A stretch of 64,000 nucleotides of DNA from assembly GCA_013289955.1 (NCBI GenBank), contig JABCYZ010000005.1:224449-288448 (forward strand), written 5' to 3'. Source of the DNA: Acidobacteriota bacterium (lineage in GTDB: Bacteria; Acidobacteriota; Terriglobia; Acidiferrales; UBA7541). Both the position numbers and the translations under genes were made by a program. Numbering within the stretch: the first letter of the stretch is position 1; every line of letters begins with the position of its first letter. The notes beneath the pieces were generated by a model that saw only the letters and a list, made by a program, of their open reading frames with translations, was not told the DNA's origin and ran no database searches. Shown here piece after piece: positions 16,549 to 24,914 of this stretch.

Positions 16549-18930
16549 ATGGCTACAGCAGGCACCGAAATCAAAGTGACTCCGGAAATCGCCGCCGAAC
16601 ACGGCGTGACGCGCGACGAATATGCGCGCATCCAGCAAATCCTCGGCCGCGATCCCAATATCACCGAACTCGGGATTTTCAGCGTGATGTGGAGCGAGCA
16701 CTGCTCCTACAAATCGAGCAAAGTGCACCTGAAGCGACTGCCCACGCGCGGCAAACTCGTCGTGCAAGGTCCCGGGGAAAATGCCGGTGTCGTGGATATC
16801 GGCGATGGGCTCGTCGCCGCATTCAAAATCGAGTCGCACAATCATCCGAGTTATGTGGAACCATTTCAGGGCGCGACGACTGGCGTCGGCGGAATTCTGC
16901 GCGATATTTTCACCATGGGCGCGCGCCCGATCGCGATCCTTGATTCGCTCCGCTTCGGGGAAATCTCTCCGGTCAAGGGAACGAGCGCGGAAGACGCGGC
17001 CAAAAATCGCCGCATACTCGACGGCGTCGTCCGCGGGGTCGGACACTACGGAAACTGTTTCGGCGTTCCGACCATCGGCGGCGAAGTCGGCTTCGAACCG
17101 TGCTACTCGCAGAATCCGCTCGTCAATGCACTGGCCTTGGGCATTGCGCGTAAGGAAGAAATTTTTCTAGCCAAAGCCAAGGGCATCGGCAACCCCGTTA
17201 TTTACGTCGGGGCAAAAACCGGCCGTGACGGCATTCACGGCGCCTCGCTGCTTGCGTCGGCGGAATTCACAGAGGAATCCAAGCAGAAGCGCCCCAACGT
17301 GCAAGTCGGCGATCCATTCATGGAAAAATTGTTACTCGAAGCCTGCCTCGAGGCCATGCAAACGGGTGCGGTCGTGGCCATTCAGGACATGGGCGCGGCC
17401 GGCCTCACCTGCTCGACCATGGAAATGGCCTCGCGCGGCGGCACTGGCATCGAAATTGACCTCGCCAAAGTTCCTCAGCGCGAAACCGGCATGACGCCCT
17501 ACGAAATCATGCTCAGCGAATCTCAGGAGCGCATGCTCCTTGTCGCGGAAAAAGGCCGCGAACGGGAAGTGCTCGACGTTTTTAAGAAGTGGGGACTCGA
17601 TGCCGTAGTGGTCGGCACGGTGACTGACGGCGGCATCGCGAAAGTATTGAATCACGGACAAATCGCCGCCGAAATCCCCGCGCATCCGCTCGCCGAAGAA
17701 GGCCCCGTTTACCGCCGCCCCATCGCACAGCCGCCCCTTCGTCATGAAACGCCGGCCGATTGGTTTCTGTTCGCGCCCGAAGGCACAAACCTCACCGCGA
17801 ATTTTGCAAAGCTCCTGGCGACGCCAGCCATCGCCTCCAAGCGCTGGATCACCGAACAGTACGACACGAGCGTGCGCACCAACACGCTCGCCGGCCCGGG
17901 CGCAAGCGATGCCGCGGTAGTGCGCATCAAGGATCCCGAGACCGGAATCGTGAAACGCGCGCTGGCGCTGGCCACCGACGGCAACGGCCGCTGGTGTCAA
18001 TTGAATCCACGGGCCGGCGCGATGCACGCAGTCGCCGAAGCGGCGCGTAACGTCGCGAGCTCCGGCGCACGCCCCATTGCCGCCACGAATTGCCTTAACT
18101 TCGGCAGCCCCGAAAAACCGGACGTCATGTGGCAGTTCAGCGAGGCCATCGACGGTCTCACGGTCGCCTGCGAAGAACTCGGCACGCCCATCACCGGCGG
18201 CAACGTCAGCTTTTACAACGAAACGCTCGGCAAATCCATTTATCCGACACCGGTGATCGGCATCCTCGGCATTCTCGATGACGCCTCCCGCGTCCTGAAA
18301 ATCGCCTTCCGCGCCGAAGGCGACGTCATCCTGTTGCTGGAGGGAGCCGAGGCCATAGCGAGGGCACAGCATGCTGCGCCCCTGGAGGGCAAGCACCCCT
18401 CCGAGACCGCTCGCGGATTTTCCTCTTCCGAATATTCCAAAACGATCGCCGGCATCGTCTCCGGCGAGCCTCCAGCGATCGATCTAGCCGCCGAAAAGCG
18501 CCTGATCGACTGCCTGGTCGCTCTCGCTTCCGAAGGCTCGCTACAATCCGCCCACGACATCTCCGACGGCGGCATCGCCGTCACCCTGGCCGAATCCTGC
18601 TTTGCGTCCGCCTCTTCTCCCGCGGGGGCACGGCACGCCGAGCCCGTCTTGGGGGCGACTGTGAAACTGGACGCCGCCGGCGCGCCCGCCGAGCATGCCC
18701 TCTTCAACGAGAGCGGCGCCCGCTGCGTCGTCTCCGCCTCCCCCACAAAACTTGCCGCGGTTCAGAGAACTGCGAGACAATACAACGTGGGCGCGCGTGA
18801 AATCGGCAAGGTGCATCTTGGCAATGCGCTCCGCATCGAATATAAGGGGAGTGCGGTAGTCGATTCCCCCCTCGACTCCCTGCGCGGCATTTGGGCCAAT
18901 TCGCTTGAGAACACGTTAGCCGCAAAATGA
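16549..18930 (+). CDS. purL: phosphoribosylformylglycinamidine synthase, PurL subunit
   Basis: ATP-dependent synthetase subunit of FGAM synthase, small (PurLQS) type, 793 aa against about 740 in B. subtilis. Recognisable parts are [29 protein letters not shown] and ESHNHPS near the N-terminus and [11 protein letters not shown] near 280. The extra length is partly due to two inserts at about residues 598-624 and 685-705, which coincide with palindromic repeat-like DNA (18362-18381 and 18626-18645). The small type needs PurS, which is not seen in this window. Its end overlaps purF by 4 nt. Confidence 0.97.
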   Translation: MATAGTEIKVTPEIAAEHGVTRDEYARIQQILGRDPNITELGIFSVMWSEHCSYKSSKVHLKRLPTRGKLVVQGPGENAGVVDIGDGLVAAFKIESHNHPSYVEPFQGATTGVGGILRDIFTMGARPIAILDSLRFGEISPVKGTSAEDAAKNRRILDGVVRGVGHYGNCFGVPTIGGEVGFEPCYSQNPLVNALALGIARKEEIFLAKAKGIGNPVIYVGAKTGRDGIHGASLLASAEFTEESKQKRPNVQVGDPFMEKLLLEACLEAMQTGAVVAIQDMGAAGLTCSTMEMASRGGTGIEIDLAKVPQRETGMTPYEIMLSESQERMLLVAEKGREREVLDVFKKWGLDAVVVGTVTDGGIAKVLNHGQIAAEIPAHPLAEEGPVYRRPIAQPPLRHETPADWFLFAPEGTNLTANFAKLLATPAIASKRWITEQYDTSVRTNTLAGPGASDAAVVRIKDPETGIVKRALALATDGNGRWCQLNPRAGAMHAVAEAARNVASSGARPIAATNCLNFGSPEKPDVMWQFSEAIDGLTVACEELGTPITGGNVSFYNETLGKSIYPTPVIGILGILDDASRVLKIAFRAEGDVILLLEGAEAIARAQHAAPLEGKHPSETARGFSSSEYSKTIAGIVSGEPPAIDLAAEKRLIDCLVALASEGSLQSAHDISDGGIAVTLAESCFASASSPAGARHAEPVLGATVKLDAAGAPAEHALFNESGARCVVSASPTKLAAVQRTARQYNVGAREIGKVHLGNALRIEYKGSAVVDSPLDSLRGIWANSLENTLAAK
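18362..18381. repeat. palindromic repeat inside purL
   Basis: GGGCACAGCATGCTGCGCCC is a 20-nt palindrome with one mismatch. Its 16-nt part at 18367-18382 is identical to part of the intergenic palindrome at 24467-24488. In purL it is read in frame as ARAQHAAP within a segment that seems absent from usual PurL proteins. Confidence 0.65.
18626..18645. repeat. second imperfect palindrome inside purL
   Basis: GGGCACGGCACGCCGAGCCC has arms matching at 8 of 10 positions and falls in a second apparent insertion of purL ([16 protein letters not shown] residues). It resembles the GC-rich repeat class of the first insert but is more degenerate. Confidence 0.4.
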
Positions 18931-20429
18931 CAAACAAGCTCGCCTTTGCCGACGATCACTTTCACGACGAGTGTGGTGTGTTCGGCGTCTTCGGCCATCC
19001 CGAAGCCGCAAATCTCGCCTACCTCGGCCTCTACGCGCTTCAGCATCGTGGTCAGGAATCCGCCGGCATCGTTTCAAGCGACGGGACCGATCTCTTTCTC
19101 CACCGCTCCATGGGCGACGTCGAAGAGATTTTTCAGCCCCCCGTGCTCGCTAAGCTGCCGGGAAACCTCGCCATCGGGCACACGCGCTATTCGACCGCGG
19201 GCGATAAAGCATTGCTTAACGCGCAGCCCATCATGATCGATTGCAACAAGGGCAAAGTCGCCCTCGGCCACAACGGCAATCTCACCAACGCCGCCGAGTG
19301 GCGCCGCAAACTCGAGCATCGCGGCTCCATCTTCCAGACCAACAGCGACACCGAAGTAATCGTCCATCTCATCGCGCGCTCGCAAGCCCGCAATCTTTCG
19401 GGCGCCCTTGGCGATGCGCTCAATCAGGTGGAAGGCGCCTACTCGCTGCTCGTCCTTACGCAAGACGAACTCATTGCCGTTCGCGATCCCCGCGGCTTCC
19501 GCCCGCTCGTGCTCGGCAGGCTTGCTCTGCCGGCTGGCGGTGAAGCGTGGCTAGTCGCTTCTGAAACCTGCGCGTTCGATCTTCTCAACGCGCAATACGT
19601 CCGCGAAATCGAGCCCGGCGAAATGGTGCGCATCTCCCGCTCCGGCATCGAGTCCATCCACTTCGCGCCGGAAAAGCCCTTGCAGCAATGCATTTTCGAG
19701 CATGTCTATTTTGCGCGGCCGGACAGCATCATATTCGGTCGCAGCGTGAACGAAAGCCGCGAAGCCCTCGGCCGTCTTCTCGCCCGCGAGCACCCGGTTG
19801 ATGCAGATATTGTCGTGCCCGTTCCGGATTCCGGTGTGCCCGCCGCCGTCGGCTACGCGCTCGAATCGAGAATTCCTTTCCGCATGGGCTTGATCCGCAA
19901 TCACTACATCGGTCGCACGTTCATCGAACCGTCGCAGGCTATTCGCAATTTTGGCGTGAAACTGAAACTCAATCCTATTCGCGGCCTCATTGAAGGCCAG
20001 CGCGTCATTCTCGTCGACGATTCCATCGTCCGCGGCACGACCAGCCGGAAAATCGTGCGCATGGTTCGGGAAGCGGGCGCCCGCGAAGTCCATGTGCGCA
20101 TCAGCTGCCCGCCCACGATTTCTCCATGCTATTACGGCGTAGATACTCCCACACGGGAAGAGCTCATCGCTTCCTCGAATTCCCCCGAAGAAATTTGCAA
20201 GTTTCTCGGCGCGGATTCGCTCGGCTACGTCTCGCTTCCTGCGCTTCGCCAGGCCGTGAATGACACCGAAGGCAAGTTCTGTACGTCTTGTTATACCGGG
20301 GTCTATCCGACGGATCTCGTGCAGCTCGAAGTCCGCGAGAGCAATGGCAACGCTTCGGAAGCGAAGAATGGCAATGCTCCGGACGACGCATCTATCGAAA
20401 AGCCAGTGGCGGTGGAACGTGAAGGCTGA
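18927..20429 (+). CDS. purF: amidophosphoribosyltransferase
   Basis: First enzyme of purine synthesis, transferring glutamine amide to PRPP; 500 aa. The propeptide ends before Cys16 ([10 protein letters not shown]), the nucleophile of the Ntn glutaminase domain. The PRPP-binding loop is [16 protein letters not shown]. The cysteines in [15 protein letters not shown] and FCTSCYTG fit the B. subtilis-type enzyme with a 4Fe-4S cluster. The start overlaps the purL stop (ATGA), showing coupling. The C-terminal Asn/Glu-rich tail overlaps the lepB start. Confidence 0.97.
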   Translation: MTNKLAFADDHFHDECGVFGVFGHPEAANLAYLGLYALQHRGQESAGIVSSDGTDLFLHRSMGDVEEIFQPPVLAKLPGNLAIGHTRYSTAGDKALLNAQPIMIDCNKGKVALGHNGNLTNAAEWRRKLEHRGSIFQTNSDTEVIVHLIARSQARNLSGALGDALNQVEGAYSLLVLTQDELIAVRDPRGFRPLVLGRLALPAGGEAWLVASETCAFDLLNAQYVREIEPGEMVRISRSGIESIHFAPEKPLQQCIFEHVYFARPDSIIFGRSVNESREALGRLLAREHPVDADIVVPVPDSGVPAAVGYALESRIPFRMGLIRNHYIGRTFIEPSQAIRNFGVKLKLNPIRGLIEGQRVILVDDSIVRGTTSRKIVRMVREAGAREVHVRISCPPTISPCYYGVDTPTREELIASSNSPEEICKFLGADSLGYVSLPALRQAVNDTEGKFCTSCYTGVYPTDLVQLEVRESNGNASEAKNGNAPDDASIEKPVAVEREG

Positions 20430-21147
20430 CCTAAAAGAAAAACCAAGCGGCAAAGAGGACGACAAAGAAACCGGGGAAAAAGCCGAAGAGTCCAAGCTCC
20501 CCATGGGCAAGCGCGTGCAGCGCGAAGCACTGGCCTGGTTCTGGGTGGGGCTCGCATTTCTGCTGATCAACGGCACCATCGGCCAGGCACGCGTGATTCC
20601 ATCCGGCTCGATGGAAAACACGCTTCTCATCGGCGACCACCTCATCATGAGCCGCATCGGCTACGACGCCGGCGTTCCTTTTACCAACTGGCACGTCTCG
20701 CTCTGGCGAAATCCCAAGCGCCAGCAGATCGTCATCTTCAAGCCGCCCTTCGCACCCGATCAGCCGGACTATGTGAAGCGCGTCATCGGTCTCCCGGGCG
20801 ACACGGTCGACGTTCACGACGGCGCCGTCTGGATCAATGGGCAGAAGCTCAGCGAAAATTACACGATTGGACGCAGCGAGCCGGGCGACTGGAAGCTCCC
20901 TTTCACAGTTCCAGACAAATCCTATTTTGTGATGGGCGACAATCGAGGCAATTCCTATGATAGCCGCTTCTGGGGCCCCGTTCCGCGGAATGACATCATC
21001 GGCACGCCGGTGATGATTTACATGTCGCTCGAGGTCGGCCAGGATGCCTGGGAACCCGGCCAGATTCGCGAACGATTTTTAGCTTACGCGAATGCCATCA
21101 TCCATCCGGGCACGGTGCGCTGGAGGCGCCTGTTCCGGACCTTTTGA
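20419..21147 (+). CDS. lepB: signal peptidase I
   Basis: Membrane-bound leader peptidase, 242 aa. It has a charged cytoplasmic N-terminus, one membrane helix (about 37-52), the catalytic Ser64 in PSGSM, the catalytic Lys120 in YVKRVIGLPGD, and the family box GDNRGNSYDSRFWGPV. I choose GTG 20419, which overlaps purF by 11 nt and has GGTGGA-like sequence upstream; a later ATG at 20503 would lose only charged residues. Its place between purF and purM is unusual and suggests co-expression rather than shared function. Confidence 0.93.
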   Translation: MKADLKEKPSGKEDDKETGEKAEESKLPMGKRVQREALAWFWVGLAFLLINGTIGQARVIPSGSMENTLLIGDHLIMSRIGYDAGVPFTNWHVSLWRNPKRQQIVIFKPPFAPDQPDYVKRVIGLPGDTVDVHDGAVWINGQKLSENYTIGRSEPGDWKLPFTVPDKSYFVMGDNRGNSYDSRFWGPVPRNDIIGTPVMIYMSLEVGQDAWEPGQIRERFLAYANAIIHPGTVRWRRLFRTF

Positions 21148-21272
21148 TCCGGACGTTTTGTGTTGAAGTCCGTATTTGAGCCGCAGAATCCGTAGGCGGT
21201 TTCGGCGCACCATAGAAGATTTCGCCGCGAGCCCCCCGCGGCAGCTTGCAGTTCATTCCGCAGTGAGCACGA

Positions 21273-21292
21273 TGGGCGCGAATCTGCGCCCA
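21273..21292 (+). other. hairpin upstream of purM
   Basis: TGGGCGC and GCGCCCA form a perfect 7-bp stem with a 6-nt loop, 26 nt before the purM ATG. There is no T-run, so it is not a clear terminator; it may affect purM translation. The rest of the 171-nt lepB-purM gap shows no gene. Confidence 0.35.
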
Positions 21293-21318
21293 ATAAAAAC
21301 GAAAGCGAATCAGCCTCA

Positions 21319-22365
21319 ATGAAATATGCCGACGCCGGAGTGAACATCGCTGTCGCCGACGAAGTGAAGCAGCGCATCCGACACCACGCCAACCGCACGT
21401 TCACCAGCGGAGTGCTCGGCGGCATCGGCGGCTTCGGAGCGCTTTTCGCCCTCGACTCGAAAAAGTGGAAAGAACCCGTTCTCGTGTCGAGCGCCGACGG
21501 GGTCGGCACCAAGCTGAAAATCGCCATGGCCATGGGTGTGCACTCGACCGTCGGCGGCGACCTCGTCAATCATTGCGTCAACGATATCCTCGTCCAGGGC
21601 GCCACGCCGCTTTTCTTTCTCGATTACCTTGCCATGGGAAAGCTCGATCCGGCGGTCATCGAGCAACTCGTCGAAGGCATGAGCCGCTCTTGCCGCAAGG
21701 CTGGATGCGCTCTCATTGGCGGCGAGACCGCCGAGATGCCGGGCTTTTATCCTCCCGGGGAATACGATCTCGCGGGCTTCATCGTAGGCGTGGTTGAGCG
21801 CAAAAAGATTCTCACCGGAAAATCCGTCAAGCCCGGCGACGCGCTCCTCGCTCTTCCGTCTTCCGGCCTCCACACCAACGGCTACTCGCTCGCTCGCAAA
21901 CTGGTTTTTGAAGTAGCAAATCTAAAGCCGGACACTTATGTCGCCGAAGTAGGAAACAAAATCGGCGCGGAGCTTCTAAAGCCTCATCTGTGCTACGCTC
22001 CCGCTCTCAAAAATATCATTGCGCGCGGCTGGGTTTCCGGTCTCGCGCACATAACCGGCGGCGGCATTCCCGGCAACTTGCCGCGCGTCCTTCCCGCCGG
22101 GGTAAAGGCGCAGATCGACATCGCGTCCTGGCCAGTCCCGCATATTTTCAAATTTCTCGCCGGGCTCGGAAAAATCGAAACCAACGAATTGCTGCAATCC
22201 TTCAACATGGGCATCGGCATGATCCTTGTCGTGCCCCCGGCCCACGTGAAATCCGTCGAAGCCGACCTGAAGCGCCGCCGCGAAAAATTCTTCCGCATCG
22301 GGCGCATCGAGCGAGCCGACTCCGGCAAACCACGCGTCGCCCACTCCGGCTCTCTCAATCTGTGA
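21319..22365 (+). CDS. purM: phosphoribosylformylglycinamidine cyclo-ligase (AIR synthetase)
   Basis: ATP-dependent enzyme closing the imidazole ring (step 5 of IMP synthesis), 348 aa, normal length. It shows the expected motifs: VSSADGVGTKLKIA, GGDLVNHCVNDI, GGETAEMPGFY, GLHTNGYSLAR and ITGGGIPGNLPR. It is the last gene of the purine cluster and its end overlaps the convergent padR gene by 11 nt, so transcripts from the two strands meet here. Confidence 0.97.
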   Translation: MKYADAGVNIAVADEVKQRIRHHANRTFTSGVLGGIGGFGALFALDSKKWKEPVLVSSADGVGTKLKIAMAMGVHSTVGGDLVNHCVNDILVQGATPLFFLDYLAMGKLDPAVIEQLVEGMSRSCRKAGCALIGGETAEMPGFYPPGEYDLAGFIVGVVERKKILTGKSVKPGDALLALPSSGLHTNGYSLARKLVFEVANLKPDTYVAEVGNKIGAELLKPHLCYAPALKNIIARGWVSGLAHITGGGIPGNLPRVLPAGVKAQIDIASWPVPHIFKFLAGLGKIETNELLQSFNMGIGMILVVPPAHVKSVEADLKRRREKFFRIGRIERADSGKPRVAHSGSLNL

Positions 22366-23035
22366 GCTTTTTCTTCTCCGTGTTCTCCGCGCCCTCCTTG
22401 TAAATGTTTTTTCTTTTCGTTCCATCTCCTGCCGCAGCATACTCCGGATGTTTCGCCTGTCCCCGCTTCTTCCTTTCTCGCGCAACGCGTTTCAGCCAGC
22501 GCAACTCTGTCTGAAACTGTTCTATCATCAGACTCACCATCCACACCGCTTCATGGTAGGGATGCCCCACTTCCTCTAGAACCGAGCGCAGCGTTTCTTT
22601 TTCCCGCGCCAATTCCTTCACGAGGAATTTCTGCCGCCGCCGGAGCTGCTCACGGAACACGCCCGGCCGCGCCTGCCAGGAAAGCGCCACCCACGTCAGG
22701 AAGGCGGGCCGGTCGCGCTGCGCCGTCCAATTTTCGCTTTCAAGAGCATCAGCAAGCGCGGCCCGCCCCTTCGCCGTAGTCTCGAAACTGCTCCGCTCAG
22801 GGCCTGCGGCAGGCTCATCCGTTTCGAGCGAGCGAATCATTCCGCTCTTCGCCAGTTTTTCGAGCGAATAGTAAACCTGCGGCCGCGAAATCCCGGCCCA
22901 GTCCCGAATCTCGCGCCGCTCCAATTCGGCATTGGCCTGGTACCCGTGCATGGGCCGCTCCGCCAGCAAACTCAAAAGCACCAGGTCCGGCGTGGTAAGC
23001 CCCTCTTTCTTCTTCGCCCTGACAGTTCTCTTCAA
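22355..23035 (-). CDS. PadR family transcriptional regulator
   Basis: A 226-aa regulator with the PadR winged helix: DLVLLSLLAERPMHGYQANAEL (about 17-38), then GISRPQVYYSLEKLAKSGMI, and a C-terminal helical dimerisation region of the PF10400 type (about 105-200). The start is a TTG at 23035 with AAAGGAG 10 nt upstream; no usable ATG precedes the domain. It follows the Cdd1-like gene by 76 nt and is probably co-transcribed with it. A perfect 19-bp dyad upstream of that gene (23445-23463) is the natural operator candidate. Such regulators often control neighbouring detoxification genes. Confidence 0.88.
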   Translation of the reverse strand: MKRTVRAKKKEGLTTPDLVLLSLLAERPMHGYQANAELERREIRDWAGISRPQVYYSLEKLAKSGMIRSLETDEPAAGPERSSFETTAKGRAALADALESENWTAQRDRPAFLTWVALSWQARPGVFREQLRRRQKFLVKELAREKETLRSVLEEVGHPYHEAVWMVSLMIEQFQTELRWLKRVARERKKRGQAKHPEYAAAGDGTKRKNIYKEGAENTEKKKLTD

Positions 23036-23111
23036 CCTCGCCGCGCTCCTTTCCGATCTTTGCGTCTCTGCCGTTTCTTCTCTTTCTGCTCCTTCTTTTC
23101 TTTCTCCGTCG

Positions 23112-23402
23112 TTACTTCTTTATGTCCTTGCTTCGTTGCTTCCTTTTCCTGCTCCACCACCACCACTGGCATTTCTCCGCCGCCAGTCGCGGGTTCCTCG
23201 CCTGCGCCACGGCTGCAGAAAACGTATCCAGTACACACGGGTCTTGCCGTTGTCTTGTCATGCGCTCCATCTTTTCATACATCCGCTCCGGATTCCGCTT
23301 CGCCAGCTGCGCTATGCTCCGGATCCCGAGCATTTCGAAATCCCTCAGCATCGCCGGTCCGATGGAAATCAGATCCGCTAGTTCCCGTGTCCTTGCTCGC
23401 AT
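23112..23402 (-). CDS. Cdd1-type helix-hairpin-helix protein
   Basis: A 96-aa protein resembling the Cdd1 / 'pathogenicity locus' family: LADLISIGPAMLRDFEMLGI is a helix-hairpin-helix segment, and RQRQDPCVLDTFSAAV matches the family's conserved C-terminal part. The Lys-rich tail differs. The ATG at 23402 has AGGAGG 5 nt upstream, which decides against a start further upstream at 23444. The family's role is not established; the domain suggests nucleic-acid binding. It is first in a probable two-gene unit with padR. Confidence 0.8.
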   Translation of the reverse strand: MRARTRELADLISIGPAMLRDFEMLGIRSIAQLAKRNPERMYEKMERMTRQRQDPCVLDTFSAAVAQARNPRLAAEKCQWWWWSRKRKQRSKDIKK

Positions 23403-23412
23403 AAAAACCTCC

Positions 23413-23441
23413 TTGACAAGGCATCCTGGCTTCCATATTCT
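23413..23441 (+). promoter_or_regulatory. sigma70-like promoter for the ABM unit
   Basis: A perfect TTGACA (23413-23418) and TATTCT (23436-23441) are 17 nt apart on the plus strand. Transcription would start near 23448, inside the dyad at 23445-23463, so a bound repressor would block it. The -35 box partly overlaps the complement of the Cdd1 gene's ribosome-binding site, so coincidence is possible. Confidence 0.5.
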
Positions 23442-23444
23442 CAA

Positions 23445-23463
23445 CTAGTCTAAACGAGACTAG
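23445..23463. promoter_or_regulatory. perfect 7-5-7 dyad, candidate PadR operator
   Basis: CTAGTCT-AAACG-AGACTAG is a perfect inverted repeat. It covers the predicted plus-strand start point and includes TAGACT (minus strand, 23452-23447), a possible -10 for the Cdd1-padR unit with TTGCAT 18 nt upstream. One operator could therefore control both directions. Assignment to PadR is inferred from position only. Confidence 0.55.
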
Positions 23464-23490
23464 AGGCCAAATGCAAGGAGGAACTAGCCC

Positions 23491-23592
23491 GTGCGTGATC
23501 TCGCCACTGCCCTTACCGCGGTCGACTTCTTACTTGCCCTTGCCGTCTTTTCGCCGCAATCCCTCAGGGAACAAAGCGGGAGAGCAGGTTAG
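23491..23592 (+). CDS. possible 33-aa leader protein before the ABM gene
   Basis: A short GTG-started frame with a strong ribosome-binding site (AAGGAGG at 23475-23481, 9 nt spacing). It encodes a peptide with a hydrophobic centre (ALTAVDFLLALAVF), possibly a single membrane helix. It ends 2 nt before the ABM start, which itself has a weak ribosome-binding site, so coupling is plausible. It is not a known family and could be a regulatory uORF or a small membrane protein. Confidence 0.4.
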   Translation: MRDLATALTAVDFLLALAVFSPQSLREQSGRAG

Positions 23593-23594
23593 GC

Positions 23595-23984
23595 ATGGAA
23601 ACAAGAATATACAGAGTTGATAAATTCAGCGTACCGCCCCAGGCCCGCGAGGAGTTTCTAGAGAAGGTTCGCGCTACCCACGGCCTCCTCAGATCGCAGG
23701 CCGGGTTCGTCGAAGACGCCATCCTCGAACAAGCGTCGGGCCCTGGTGAATTCAACTTCGTCACCATCGTCGAATGGGAAAACGCCGAGGCCATGGAGCC
23801 GGCGCGCAGGGCAGTCGCTGCGCTGCACGAGCAGATGAATCTTGATCCGCGCGAAATGTTCACTAGGCTTGGAATTCGGGCCGATCTCGGCAATTTCAAG
23901 CGCGTTGAGCAGACCAATCGGCGGGAACACGAATTGGCGATGCCCGTAAACAACAGGAAGAGCGCAGGCCTGGAGGAATTCTGA
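23595..23984 (+). CDS. antibiotic-biosynthesis monooxygenase (ABM) domain protein
   Basis: A 129-aa protein with the dimeric alpha-beta barrel pattern of ABM proteins: FSVPPQAREEFLEKVRATH, then the LLRSQAGFVEDAIL strand and FVTIVEWENAEAMEPAR. Proteins of this fold are cofactor-free monooxygenases, haem-degrading enzymes or of unknown role. It lies in a plus-strand unit with a VOC gene, downstream of the dyad operator. The ATG at 23595 is 2 nt after the 33-codon frame. The substrate is unknown. Confidence 0.82.
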   Translation: METRIYRVDKFSVPPQAREEFLEKVRATHGLLRSQAGFVEDAILEQASGPGEFNFVTIVEWENAEAMEPARRAVAALHEQMNLDPREMFTRLGIRADLGNFKRVEQTNRREHELAMPVNNRKSAGLEEF

Positions 23985-24031
23985 AGCCGTCGGAGACAAC
24001 GCTGGAAACGCAAACTCAGGAGATGAAACCT

Positions 24032-24433
24032 ATGAAAGTAAAGAAGATTACGCCCGTCCTGCTCGTGGAGGAAATCGAGCCCGTTCTTCCTTTCTGGCTC
24101 GACCGCCTCGGCTTCACGAGAGCCATCGAAGTTCCCGGCGCCGAGAAACTCGCTTTCGTGGCCTTTCAAAAAGACAGCGTCGAAGTGATGTATCAGACCT
24201 ATGAGAGCGTCGAACGGGACGCCCCGCCCGCCATGGCCGCCGCTGCCAGGAAGGGTCCGACCTACCTTTACCTCGAAGTGGACAGCCTCGACGACATCCT
24301 GGGCGCGATGAAGGACGTCGAAAAGGTCATGCCCGAGCGCACTGCCTTCTACGGCATGCGCGAATTCGCTGTCCAGGATCCCGCCGGCCACTTCATCACC
24401 TTCGCTCAACCGGCCGTGCCGCCGGAACACTGA
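24032..24433 (+). CDS. VOC / bleomycin-resistance-like protein
   Basis: A 133-aa VOC-fold protein with ITPVLLVEEIEPVLPFWLDRLGF at the N-terminus, a central YLYLEVDSLDDIL and the terminal FAVQDPAGHFITFAQP, which carries the usual Glu/His-type ligand region. ATG 24032 is chosen over the in-frame ATG at 24023 because AGGAG is 9 nt before the former but touches the latter. It is 47 nt after the ABM gene, likely the same transcript. The substrate is unknown. Confidence 0.85.
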   Translation: MKVKKITPVLLVEEIEPVLPFWLDRLGFTRAIEVPGAEKLAFVAFQKDSVEVMYQTYESVERDAPPAMAAAARKGPTYLYLEVDSLDDILGAMKDVEKVMPERTAFYGMREFAVQDPAGHFITFAQPAVPPEH

Positions 24434-24466
24434 CCCTTGTCGCTGAGGCCTCCTTTTCTTCGCTTA

Positions 24467-24488
24467 GGGGCGCAGCATGCTGCGCCCC
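24467..24488. repeat. 22-nt perfect palindrome, interspersed repeat
   Basis: The 22 nt are a perfect palindrome centred on GCAGCATGCTGC with GGGGC/GCCCC arms. Sixteen nt are shared with the purL copy. It stands 34 nt after the VOC stop and may act as a transcription-terminating or REP-like hairpin. Confidence 0.7.
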
Positions 24489-24516
24489 GCTCGCTCCCCG
24501 GAATACTTAGCTCATC

Positions 24517-24564
24517 GGCTAACTATTGCTTGACTCCGAGGAACCGGCCGGACTATAGTTAGCC
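24517..24564 (+). promoter_or_regulatory. arsR-type promoter enclosed by an inverted repeat
   Basis: TTGACT (24530-24535) and TATAGT (24554-24559), each five of six to consensus, are 18 nt apart. Perfect 10-bp arms GGCTAACTAT (24517-24526) and ATAGTTAGCC (24555-24564) flank the promoter, the second overlapping the -10 box. An ArsR-type dimer on these arms would block RNA polymerase; autoregulation is inferred. Predicted transcription starts at about 24566, next to the GTG codon. Confidence 0.75.
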
Positions 24565-24566
24565 TC

Positions 24567-24914
24567 GTGGTTAACAATCAAAACCGCGTCACCGCCGTTT
24601 TCGCAGCGCTCGCCGATCCCACGCGCCGTCGGATCCTCGTCCGCCTCTCCGAGCGCGGCGAGAGTCCCGTGACCGCGCTAGCCAGGCCGTTTCGCATTTC
24701 GCCACCAGGATTCTCAAAGCATCTGCGCGTCCTGGAAAAAGCCTGTCTCATCGAACGTCATCGAAAAGGCAGACTGCATCTGATCCGCGCCCGGGCCGCC
24801 GGTCTTCGGGAAGCCCACAAATGGATGGCCCAATGCGCGGCATTCTGGAATTCGAGGTTTGACGCGCTCGACGAACTGCTCAAAAGCGATTTGCAGAAGG
24901 AAAAGAAGCGATGA
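24567..24914 (+). CDS. ArsR family transcriptional regulator
   Basis: A 115-aa winged-helix repressor: VFAALADPTRRRILVRL opens the domain and FRISPPGFSKHLRVLEKACLI contains the recognition helix. It belongs to the metal-independent group usually paired with SRPBCC proteins; no metal-binding CxC motif is present. The start is the GTG at 24567, only 7 nt after the -10 box, so the mRNA is probably leaderless. Its TGA overlaps the next ATG, forming a two-gene coupled unit. Confidence 0.93.
   Translation: MVNNQNRVTAVFAALADPTRRRILVRLSERGESPVTALARPFRISPPGFSKHLRVLEKACLIERHRKGRLHLIRARAAGLREAHKWMAQCAAFWNSRFDALDELLKSDLQKEKKR

Noticed and set aside
17332..18396. 354-aa open frame antisense to purL
   Set aside because: Shadow of purL; no motif.
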